Source: an uncultured Clostridia bacterium (GTDB lineage: Bacteria > Bacillota > Clostridia > Christensenellales > Borkfalkiaceae). Taken from it: a stretch of 12,898 nucleotides of DNA. Shown here in pieces: positions 8,101-12,898 of the stretch. The DNA lies in contig CANPWF010000031.1 of assembly GCA_947581885.1 (NCBI GenBank), positions 1-12,898 of the forward strand. The letters run 5' to 3'. The first letter of the stretch is position 1. Every line of letters starts with the position of its first letter. Under the pieces are notes generated by a model. That model worked only from the letters and a program-made list of their open reading frames with translations, did no database searches and was not told the origin of the DNA. Made by a program: the position numbers and the translations under genes.

Positions 8101-9534
8101 TGTTGCATCTTTTTCATAGTAACTGCCGTCACTTCCCGTGGGATCTTTCACGTATTTATGAATGTGCGGATCGATCTCTTCCGTGCCCTCGGTGTAGGCA
8201 TCCGCCATACCGAGATCGTATTTTTCGTACTCATACCGCCCGTCGCCATTGGTATCAACAGCCTTCGGGGCGACAGGGACGAGTTTTTTCTGCATTTCGG
8301 TGAGTTTGCCCAAATTCTGCAAATGCCTGCCGCAGGCGATGTCCACCGTCTTATCGGTGGAATCGGCTTTTCTTTGCTCGCAAGTGTTGAACCAACCGTT
8401 GAACTTCACGGAGGCGGAACGGGTCATAAAGGTCGGATCGACGGGGAACGTGGAAGCCGTTTCCCCTGTCAGGCAATACACCGTTACGGTGATCAGGGAA
8501 TTGTCGCCGAGGAGGTAGGGCTTTTGGAACGCGCCCGAACGCTTCACCCACTCCTCAAACACTCCGCAAGGAGCATCCCCCGTGCCGTCCTTCGAGAGAT
8601 TCCGCATCATCATATGCGTTTCGCAGGGCTTCACCGTGTCGAGAACCAAGGAATACGTCGCGCCCGATTCGATGGTCTGCGCTTGGACGACGGGGCCGTT
8701 CGGGTTGTCTGCCCCCACTTTCTGCCCGAGTTGGAAGGTGGAATAGATCGCCGTTTGGGTGATGTCGAGAGGGGCAACGCCGTCGTAGCCGCTGTATGCG
8801 AGCCCGCCCTCGTCTGCAAGCGAAATGATGAACCCGATCTCTTTGCCCATCTCCTGCAACTGCTTGACTTCGGGCAAATAGATGTTCACCGTGAGTTCTT
8901 CGTAATTGACGATCGAGATCTGCGGCGTAGGCAGGTTGGCGAAAGCGACTTCCGCACTGTCCCACGTGCCCGCATAGTAGCCGACGTTATCCGTCTTGCG
9001 CTGTTCTTCGCTCGACGCTAAAATTTTGAGATAGGCGACCGTCGCCTGTGCGAAGGGCTGTTCGGAGTAGAACACTTCGCCCACTTGCCCCGTATCCGAT
9101 TGGAATCCGACGGCGAAGTAGTGTTCGGAAATCTTCGTTTCGAGAGAACCGAACGGGAACAGGTAGCAGATATCGGCATTGCGCTTGATCGTGCCTTCTT
9201 CGACGATATAGTTGAAAATATAGCGGTAGCCGCCCGACGTATCCGCGTCGGCAGCCCGTGCCGCCGCACTCGAATTGGTATCCGATTCCCCGATGGTGCG
9301 GAGCCGCGACATATCGCCCGCGTTGCGGATCTCGGTCAAGCGGTTCTGTGCGGCGACGGCGATCGCTTCCGCGCTGCGGTCGTATTCGATATAGTCGATC
9401 TCTTTGGGGTTGATAAAGGCGAAGGCGATCCCTGCGAGAATGGCAATAATGGCGACAACCATCAACAGCTCCGCCAAAGTGAATCCGCGCCGTGCGCGTT
9501 TTGAAGTTGTGTTCATTCGTCTGAGAAGTGCCAT
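5107..9534 (-). CDS. Giant prepilin-like protein with GLUG repeats
   Basis: A 1475-residue protein with a type IV prepilin N-terminus: leader MALLRRMNTTSKRARRG, cleavage after G17, then FTLAELL with E22 at mature position 5, and a hydrophobic helix to about residue 43. Ordinary pilins have 120-250 residues, so the ectodomain is exceptional. It contains an N-terminal pilin-like part (to about 400), an Asp/Tyr/Gly-rich insert (about 412-575) with an EF-hand-like loop DTNGDGRYEYEK near 427, and a segment leading to AGLFG near 633. Five GLUG-type units (V-G-G-L-I/V-G) follow near 666, 705, 739, 767 and 803. The last 650 residues are rich in predicted coiled coil and end in an aromatic segment. 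GLUG repeats occur in surface adhesins, so a pilus-tip adhesin is my inference. The start at 9534 has GAGGGAG just upstream; a longer reading from 9699 would lie in the leader and put the prepilin motif too far in. It ends in TAG, the only amber stop in the window. Confidence 0.9.
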   Translation of the reverse strand: MALLRRMNTTSKRARRGFTLAELLMVVAIIAILAGIAFAFINPKEIDYIEYDRSAEAIAVAAQNRLTEIRNAGDMSRLRTIGESDTNSSAAARAADADTSGGYRYIFNYIVEEGTIKRNADICYLFPFGSLETKISEHYFAVGFQSDTGQVGEVFYSEQPFAQATVAYLKILASSEEQRKTDNVGYYAGTWDSAEVAFANLPTPQISIVNYEELTVNIYLPEVKQLQEMGKEIGFIISLADEGGLAYSGYDGVAPLDITQTAIYSTFQLGQKVGADNPNGPVVQAQTIESGATYSLVLDTVKPCETHMMMRNLSKDGTGDAPCGVFEEWVKRSGAFQKPYLLGDNSLITVTVYCLTGETASTFPVDPTFMTRSASVKFNGWFNTCEQRKADSTDKTVDIACGRHLQNLGKLTEMQKKLVPVAPKAVDTNGDGRYEYEKYDLGMADAYTEGTEEIDPHIHKYVKDPTGSDGSYYEKDATTGYLVAKDGYVVDGYNYYKFDVLTDGSKKTRYALVDKDGKPIEGKDYTIDADNHYLYIGEGKEKERIPDPLYQSDLDPNTYYEDISQKYVYRSVVQTEIKLANQVNAIDFDSSDWKDKGKDIPFTPINLPYNFYYYGNYLTIKNLYVNAPFYAGLFGYAYHPRLYDILLVNPSVTSQVPANLAEIFEIGVGGLIGTSRDSSHINNCQLYMTPQADGTYDTNRRVQGECYVGGLIGFCEDEHIENCSASVYTGYINGAGKLSQYVGGLIGCITGDSELTNCYAAGNLTGKYVGGLVGYIVEDSDPSGDDYRIETCYTAGHIEFAGTSAAGLIGRITERAGNIKSALSAYGNYCVVIYGIKNGNVYKWETDAPIYGTFKGDGYEWMGTSDKDGAYYDAYLKGEFGGGSYFAGAVFKNNSKNYYIAQRGITYSGTSYLKTEGQTNTVQGIIDDIKKGKSEDLATLKKTVSDAQNKLYYLKKLQALEELNEFMLEVIDTVEKEPSTDAKGKQYVNDHLLGLEEDGAEMHSSTSGYIKVTASQALHAIYDGTFTDANDKSYTNQTITYEGKNHNDWLKGTSKIDTYTFMGFYNALKTAYEKLMTTPDDADSLAMVKRILGEDTGDTSKQFYKDGLFYKIFYVRLFYSIFGDMKDYYEDTVNDKNGELLFRHYRDDYADRGFLRLLCDLGMSEKGRENMLYKAQIKELETALDALKEYTKSSSGIIAQWKKSTSHQMYKYADTVSGYVTAAKKAAQSIYDNLNKSDYTISKLEADIEIVEDNLYELYRFYDETKVGKDENNNSIYIKDLVDVIDDKGHTGDMRNLRDVLNDYRRAAYLCGASYNSGVSRELDLLAKRLGEGGANVSALVDEFVQNATEQLNNDSGHRLKTATELRNAARGYDDGVDGSEKSDHLGFMYDYGNPYLSSSGRDKNPYTSQQGLEGDYYVDLDNGIYNNVFPYTVSPFTRFYPFPLVYGRELETSGDRPLYALFHYGDWLTEDLWA

Positions 9535-9745
9535 GTGCTCCCTCTTTTTTCCGCCTCTTACGCTTCCCCCGCTCGTTGCGTTCGTTCGGAGAATGTTCGC
9601 CTCTTTTTCTCTTTGAACGTTTCGGAACGTTTTTCGAACGCCCGCGATTTCGGGAAGAGGCCCTTTCGCGTGTTGCGCGTATATCGCGTGCGCACGCACG
9701 ATAGCGGAAAATGTGCATCGACCGACTCGGCCTATGCACTCGACA
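9535..9745 (-). other. Long 5' leader of the pilin operon
   Basis: About 210 nt separate the predicted transcription start (near 9745) from the start codon. The RNA could begin with a hairpin GTGCAT...ATGCAC (9740-9714) and carry further short stems (TATCG...CGATA and CCCG...CGGG). Near the middle, GAACG recurs at 9615, 9625 and 9636 on the plus strand, with spacing of 10 and 11 bp. I could not match the leader to c-di-GMP-I or another riboswitch I know. Its length and structure leave room for regulation, but no mechanism is visible. Confidence 0.45.
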
Positions 9746-9751
9746 AGCTAC

Positions 9752-9780
9752 ATTTTATAACATTTTATGCAGGATGTCAA
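9752..9780 (-). promoter_or_regulatory. Sigma-A-type promoter of the pilin operon
   Basis: On the minus strand a perfect TTGACA (9780-9775) is followed after exactly 17 bp by TAAAAT (9757-9752), one mismatch from the TATAAT consensus. Transcription would begin near 9745. It lies in an AT-rich stretch just upstream of the leader. No other promoter of similar quality is seen inside the operon, so all five ORFs down to the terminator at 3089 are probably one transcript. Confidence 0.8.
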
Positions 9781-9857
9781 CAATTCCGCGCATTTGTCGC
9801 ACTTTTTTTCGAAATTTTTCGCACAATTTTCGCTTTTGTTTTGTTTCCGCCCCCTTG

Positions 9858-9987
9858 GCTCCCCCCTTCGGGGGGAAGAGAAGGCGTTCCGCACGTCCAT
9901 GTTTCGACGATGCTCAACATGACGTGCGGGACTCCGCAGGGGGGGCGCACGTCATCCTGAACAACGTTGAAGGATGGACGTGCGCCC
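9858..9987. repeat. Tandem long hairpins flanking repeat copy B
   Basis: Three consecutive inverted repeats occur here. A C6/G6 hairpin lies at 9861-9875. A second lies at 9889-9929, with a perfect 9-bp outer stem CCGCACGTC/GACGTGCGG and a further 5 bp (ATGTT/AACAT) after a one-base bulge. A third lies at about 9945-9986, with outer stem GCGCACGTC/GACGTGCGC and inner stem ATCCT/AGGAT. Read in opposite directions, the last two are versions of one module (ACGTCAT, variable pair, TGA...GA, matching pair, ATGG). Together with 9988-10219 they fill the 500-bp gap between the pilin promoter and the galM terminator; no gene is seen there. Confidence 0.75.
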
Positions 9988-10219
9988 GAGTGTACGGACG
10001 GCTATAAAATAACGTCATGTCGAGCCGTCCCTGCGGTGCCCTTCCGCAGGGACGAGTCGCCCCGCCTTATTCTGTTTCTTCCTTGGGCGGCACGAGCGCG
10101 TCCTTGCGCGAAGTAGGAATCACCTTAGACTTATGTTCTTAAAACTGCGGTGACCCATTCGACACGCCGCAAGGGCAGCGGCGGCTCAGGGTGACGTATT
10201 TATACGGTTGCGTACACTC
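9988..10219. repeat. Complete copy B of the interspersed repeat, with terminal inverted repeats
   Basis: About 232 bp bounded by imperfect inverted repeats of about 28-30 bp: the left arm starts GAGTGTACGGACGGC at 9988, and the right arm ends GCGTACACTC at 10219. Inside each arm is a hairpin. On the left, GTCCCTGCGG (10027-10036) pairs with CCGCAGGGAC (10044-10053) around loop TGCCCTT. On the right, CGCCGC (10165-10170) pairs with GCGGCG (10178-10183) around loop AAGGGCA, the exact complement of the left loop. The middle (about 10079-10140) includes GGGCGGCACG and TTAAAACTGCGG, which also occur at the two window ends. No coding capacity and no clear target-site duplication are seen. It resembles a MITE or another non-autonomous palindromic element. 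Confidence 0.85.
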
Positions 10220-10239
10220 ATTCCCCCCCTCAAAAACAC

Positions 10240-10261
10240 AAAAACCGCCCAATGGGGGCGG
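10240..10261 (-). terminator. Rho-independent terminator of the galK-galM operon
   Basis: On the minus strand CCGCCC (10261-10256), loop CCATT and GGGCGG (10250-10245) form a 6-bp GC stem followed by TTTTT (10244-10240), GTG and another TTTTT. It lies about 36 bp after the galM stop codon and directly next to repeat copy B. Confidence 0.85.
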
Positions 10262-10297
10262 AAAAAGTGAGAATGGACCTTCAAAAATCGATCACAT

Positions 10298-11326
10298 TCA
10301 ACTGAATTTATACGCGGTATGCGAGGTAAAAGTCTGCCCCCGTTTGAGGACGGAACTTCCCCAAAGCGCGTACTCGGGGACGTTGACGTTATTGGGAAAC
10401 ATCTCCGTTTCGAAGGCAAAGCCCGCATATTTTCCGTAGTGCCCGCCCTTGCCCTCTATGTTGAGGAAGTTCCCCGAATAGAGCTGCACGCCCGAAAGAT
10501 CGGTAAAGCATTCCATCCGAATGCCCGTCCGATCGCCGAGTGCTTCGGCGCATTTCCTATACCGTCCGCTCTTGCCGAGGACGAAACAGTGGTCGTATCC
10601 GCTTCCGCGGCGCAGGTCGATATCGTCCATCCGGATGTCCTTCCCGATGCGTTTGGGGGAGCTGAAATCGAAGGGCGTTTGGTCGGTCATGCGGAAGCCG
10701 CCGTGCGGGATCAGCGTCTCGTCGGTGGGAACGATCATCTTGCTCTTGATCGAGAGGAGATGATCGAGCACCGTGCCGTTTCCCGCGCCGTTCAGGTTGA
10801 AATAGCTGTGATTGGTGAGGTTGACGACCGTCGTCTTATCCGTCGTCGCGCGGTAGAAGAAGGAGAGCTCGCCGTTTTTGAAGGTGTATTTGATCTGGAC
10901 GGAGAGCGTCCCGGGGTAGTTCTCTTCGCCGTCGGGCGAAACATAGGACAAGATGAGGTCGTCGCCGTCGATCGTATGCTCCCATATCTTCTTGTCGAAG
11001 CCGACCTTCCCCCCGTGAAGGTGGTTGCCGTTATCGTTGCAACAGAGGGAGTACTCCTTCCCTTCGAGGACGAGCCTGCCCTTTTCGATCCGATTGCCGA
11101 ACCGCCCCACCATCGCGCCGATGTAGCCGCCGTTTTTCTCGTAACCCTCCACATTGTCGTACCCGAGCACGACATCGGTGGTTGCCCCTTCTTTATCGGG
11201 AACGACGACGCTCTGCACGGTGCCGCCCAAATTCAGCACGGTGACGTGGGAAGCCCCGTCCTGCAAGGTGAAGGCGAGCACTTCCCTTCCGTCCGCCGTG
11301 TGCCCGAAAATCCTCGTTGTGATCAT
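10298..11326 (-). CDS. galM: Galactose mutarotase (aldose 1-epimerase)
   Basis: GalM interconverts beta- and alpha-D-galactose in the cytoplasm, supplying the alpha anomer to galactokinase. The 342-residue length is typical. The catalytic residues are visible: H104 in NHLHGG, H173 in NLTNHSYFNLNG (general acid) and E306 in FETE (general base), matching His96, His170 and Glu304 of the Lactococcus lactis enzyme. GVQLYSGNF, also typical of the family, is present. The start at 11326 is preceded by AAGGGG six bases upstream; this site overlaps the galK stop codon, so translation of the two genes is probably coupled (10 bp between them). The gene ends with TGA just before the operon terminator. Nothing looks damaged. 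Confidence 0.96.
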   Translation of the reverse strand: MITTRIFGHTADGREVLAFTLQDGASHVTVLNLGGTVQSVVVPDKEGATTDVVLGYDNVEGYEKNGGYIGAMVGRFGNRIEKGRLVLEGKEYSLCCNDNGNHLHGGKVGFDKKIWEHTIDGDDLILSYVSPDGEENYPGTLSVQIKYTFKNGELSFFYRATTDKTTVVNLTNHSYFNLNGAGNGTVLDHLLSIKSKMIVPTDETLIPHGGFRMTDQTPFDFSSPKRIGKDIRMDDIDLRRGSGYDHCFVLGKSGRYRKCAEALGDRTGIRMECFTDLSGVQLYSGNFLNIEGKGGHYGKYAGFAFETEMFPNNVNVPEYALWGSSVLKRGQTFTSHTAYKFS

Positions 11327-11336
11327 TTTCTACCCC

Positions 11337-12557
11337 TTAAAAGTTGAGTTCGATGGTGCCGACGGGGCGCATATCGGTGTAGAACACGCTGTCCGAGCCG
11401 AACACCTTCGCCATGCCCTCGCCGTATTCTCGCTCGGTGCCCTTCTTGCAGAACGCGAGCACGGTGCCCGTGAAGCCGCCGCCCATCATGCGGAAAGCCC
11501 CCTCTTTCATGAGCCCTTCCGAAATCTTCAACGCGAGCACGAAGGGCTGCGCGGTTTTTCCGGGCACGCAGCAGTTTTGGAGCCACCTCAGGCTGCTCTC
11601 GCCGCTCGCCCGTACCTGTTCGAGGAAGGCGTTGTCGTCCCCCGCACGGAGCGCGGCAACGGCTCTGTCCACCCTCTCGTTCTCCTCGAAGAAGTGCATC
11701 GCGCGGAGCACGGCGCGTTCGCCGAGTTCGGAGCGGAGAGGATTGATCTCGGAGAGCACATCCGCATAGCGGACTTCGCGCAGGTGCTTCTTGCCGAAGT
11801 GCGCCGCGACCTTCAACATCTCATCCTTGATGGCGGCATAGTGCGCGGTGAGCCCCGCGTGGGACCCGCCCGTGTTGGTGAGCACCAAGGTGTACCGTTC
11901 GGGCACGGGGACGCTCTCGCACTTGGGATCGGCGAGGTTTTCGAAGTCGATCGCCGAGAGTCCGCCGCGGGCAACGCCCATTTGGTCCAAAAGTCCGCTC
12001 GGCTTGCCGAAGTAGACGTTTTCGGCGTACTGCGCCGCCTTCGCCATCTCCACGGGCGTAAGCACCCCGCCGAGGTGCAGGACGTTTTCGATCTGGGCGA
12101 TGAGTACCCCGAACGCCGCCGAGGACGAAACGCCCGCCCCGCGGAAGATATTGCTGTGCGATACCGCCTCGAACCCGCCGATCGCATAGCCGTGCTTCTT
12201 CAAATAGGCGAGCACGCCGCGCACGAAGGCGGCGGACTTGCCCTTCTCGCGCGGATGGGGATCGAGGTCGTCCAAATCGATATGCACGGCATGGAAGCCG
12301 AGGGAGACGATCTCCGCAGTCTTTTCCCGCGGGGAAGCCGCACACAGGATATCGCACGAGACGGCGGAGACGAGCACCTTGCCGAGGTTATGGTCGGTAT
12401 GGTTGCCCACCACTTCCGCCCGCCCGGGGGAAGAGAACCACTTCTCGGGGACGCTGCGATAGCGGGCGCAGAACTGCGCTTCCACTTCGTCCCGACGGGA
12501 AGAGAGCGAGGAGATCGAGTTGCCATAGATTTCTTTAAGATTATAGGAAGTAGCCAT
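11337..12557 (-). CDS. galK: Galactokinase
   Basis: GalK phosphorylates alpha-D-galactose with ATP to galactose-1-phosphate, the first committed Leloir step. The 406-residue protein has all three GHMP kinase motifs: the galactokinase signature P44-GRAEVVGNHTDHN, the ATP loop G140-AGVSSSAAFG, and motif 3 RMMGGGFTGTVLA near 356-368. The catalytic base is D191 in SGLLDQMG. The signature has Asn where the common form (GEHTDYN) has Glu; I believe many clostridial galactokinases share GNHTDHN, so this is probably a subtype rather than a defect. The start ATG at 12557 places the signature at a normal distance. There is no ribosome binding site and TATAAT lies six bases upstream, so the mRNA is predicted to be leaderless. 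galM follows after 10 bp; galT and galE are not in the window. Confidence 0.95.
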   Translation of the reverse strand: MATSYNLKEIYGNSISSLSSRRDEVEAQFCARYRSVPEKWFSSPGRAEVVGNHTDHNLGKVLVSAVSCDILCAASPREKTAEIVSLGFHAVHIDLDDLDPHPREKGKSAAFVRGVLAYLKKHGYAIGGFEAVSHSNIFRGAGVSSSAAFGVLIAQIENVLHLGGVLTPVEMAKAAQYAENVYFGKPSGLLDQMGVARGGLSAIDFENLADPKCESVPVPERYTLVLTNTGGSHAGLTAHYAAIKDEMLKVAAHFGKKHLREVRYADVLSEINPLRSELGERAVLRAMHFFEENERVDRAVAALRAGDDNAFLEQVRASGESSLRWLQNCCVPGKTAQPFVLALKISEGLMKEGAFRMMGGGFTGTVLAFCKKGTEREYGEGMAKVFGSDSVFYTDMRPVGTIELNF

Positions 12558-12563
12558 GCCCGT

Positions 12564-12592
12564 ATTATATCACAACCGTAAACGATTGTAAA
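12564..12592 (-). promoter_or_regulatory. Sigma-A-type promoter of galK-galM; predicted leaderless
   Basis: On the minus strand TTTACA (12592-12587), 17 bp and a perfect TATAAT (12569-12564) form a strong promoter. Only six bases (ACGGGC) separate TATAAT from the galK ATG, so transcription should start at or within a base or two of the start codon. No Shine-Dalgarno sequence is present. The layout is the same as at spoIIE. Confidence 0.8.
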
Positions 12593-12595
12593 CGG
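12576..12595. promoter_or_regulatory. Possible LacI/GalR-type operator overlapping the galK -35
   Basis: The 20 bp hold two direct copies of GTAAACG (12578-12584 and 12588-12594), 10 bp apart, and overlap the -35 hexamer. GTAAACG resembles half-sites bound by GalR/LacI-family regulators and occurs in the E. coli gal operator (GTGTAAACGATT). Known operators are inverted rather than direct repeats, so this may be two overlapping weak sites or chance. The position would suit repression. Confidence 0.35.
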
Positions 12596-12728
12596 GGACG
12601 GGTAATATTTTCGAAAAATTTCCATAAACGCGATCGAGGCGGGGAAGCGGAAACAGAAGTGCACTCCAACCACTATAATTATGCCATTCCTCTTTTTCCT
12701 CGCTGTCCCCTTTGGGAGGAACGACCTT

Positions 12729-12898
12729 CTCTTGCTTCCCCCTTTGGGGGAAGTGGCGCGGCGTTCTTCCGCGCCGAAAGGGGTTGGAGTACGGACGGCT
12801 ATAAGCCACGTCATTCCGAGACGAATAGTCGCCGCTCGTAATAGGCGGCGAGTATTCGAGTCGCCCCGCCTTATTCTGTTTATTCCTTGGGCGGCACG
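12729..12898 (+). repeat. Interspersed hairpin-rich repeat, partial copy C (cut by window end)
   Basis: 12729-12786 is the outer block also found inverted at 98-146 (shared GGGGGAAGTG and CGAAAGGGGTTG), with hairpin GCGCGG/CCGCGC. The terminal arm begins GAGTACGGACGGCTATAA at 12787, as at 9988. It is followed by a hairpin: CGAATA (12822-12827) pairs with TATTCG (12853-12858), then a G-G mismatch, then TCGCCGC with GCGGCGA. After that, CGCCCCGCCTTATTCTGTTT and CCTTGGGCGGCACG are nearly identical to copy B (about 10057-10094). The window ends inside the element's middle. No gene is seen between 12600 and 12898. Confidence 0.85.

Noticed and set aside
9576..9645. LexA/SOS box in the pilin leader
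   Set aside because: The GAACG and GTTCG words are not arranged as CGAAC-N4-GTTCG; they are direct, phased repeats.
9535..9699. Longer N-terminus of the giant pilin (start at 9699)
   Set aside because: It would put the prepilin cleavage site about 70 residues in and has no ribosome site; the ATG at 9534 has both the right leader length and GAGGGAG upstream.
10159..10165. Perfect Spo0A-box 7-mer (TTCGACA) inside repeat copy B
   Set aside because: The matching place in copy A reads TTCGACT, and there is no promoter nearby; a single 7-mer can arise by chance.
10319..11347. Plus-strand frame of 342 codons opposite galM, and 475 codons opposite galK (11154-12581)
   Set aside because: Antisense to intact, motif-bearing enzymes; no family features.
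12655..12680. Second promoter-like TATAAT near 12674
   Set aside because: No acceptable -35 on the plus strand; the minus-strand reading (TATAGT) also lacks one; the galK promoter at 12564-12592 is far better.

Overview
The window looks like chromosomal DNA from an uncultured, endospore-forming, fairly GC-rich member of the Bacillota (class Clostridia; a gut lineage is my guess). The reasons are a spoIIE gene with Spo0A-type boxes, sigma-A-like promoters, Shine-Dalgarno sites inside operons, and type IV pilin-like genes of the clostridial kind. No ribosomal or other marker gene is present, so the placement is an inference.

Layout from left to right. 1-146: right half of an interspersed, hairpin-rich repeat. 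158-645 (minus): a short transcription unit with a strong promoter and a strong terminator but no ordinary gene; it is a structured RNA or a string of microproteins. 785-3061 (plus): spoIIE, with tandem Spo0A boxes and a promoter placed so that the mRNA would be leaderless. 9780-3089 (minus): one operon with its own promoter, a leader of about 210 nt and a UUCG-loop terminator. In order of transcription it encodes a giant prepilin of about 1475 residues with GLUG repeats, a small coiled-coil ORF in the same frame behind an amber codon, a PilX-like protein, a PilV-like prepilin and a PilW/GspJ-like prepilin. About 9858-10219: a complete copy of the repeat family. 12592-10240 (minus): galK-galM, an operon for galactose use, with promoter, possible operator and terminator. 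12729-12898: left half of another repeat copy.

How the genes relate. SpoIIE is the forespore phosphatase that leads to sigma-F activation. The minus-strand operon looks like a set of minor pilins that would form the tip or priming complex of a type IV pilus, with a very large surface-exposed subunit; the assembly ATPase, platform protein and prepilin peptidase are not here. GalK and GalM supply the first Leloir steps; galT and galE are not here. Nothing links the three modules functionally.

The parts most worth a second look are: (i) the repeat family, whose hairpin stems differ between copies but stay complementary while several loops are conserved; (ii) the 450-nt unit at the left; (iii) the giant pilin with its amber codon and coiled-coil tail; and (iv) an identical TATAAT-N6-ATG layout at spoIIE and galK. 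Both window ends fall inside the repeat, so the window is probably a whole contig broken at that repeat.
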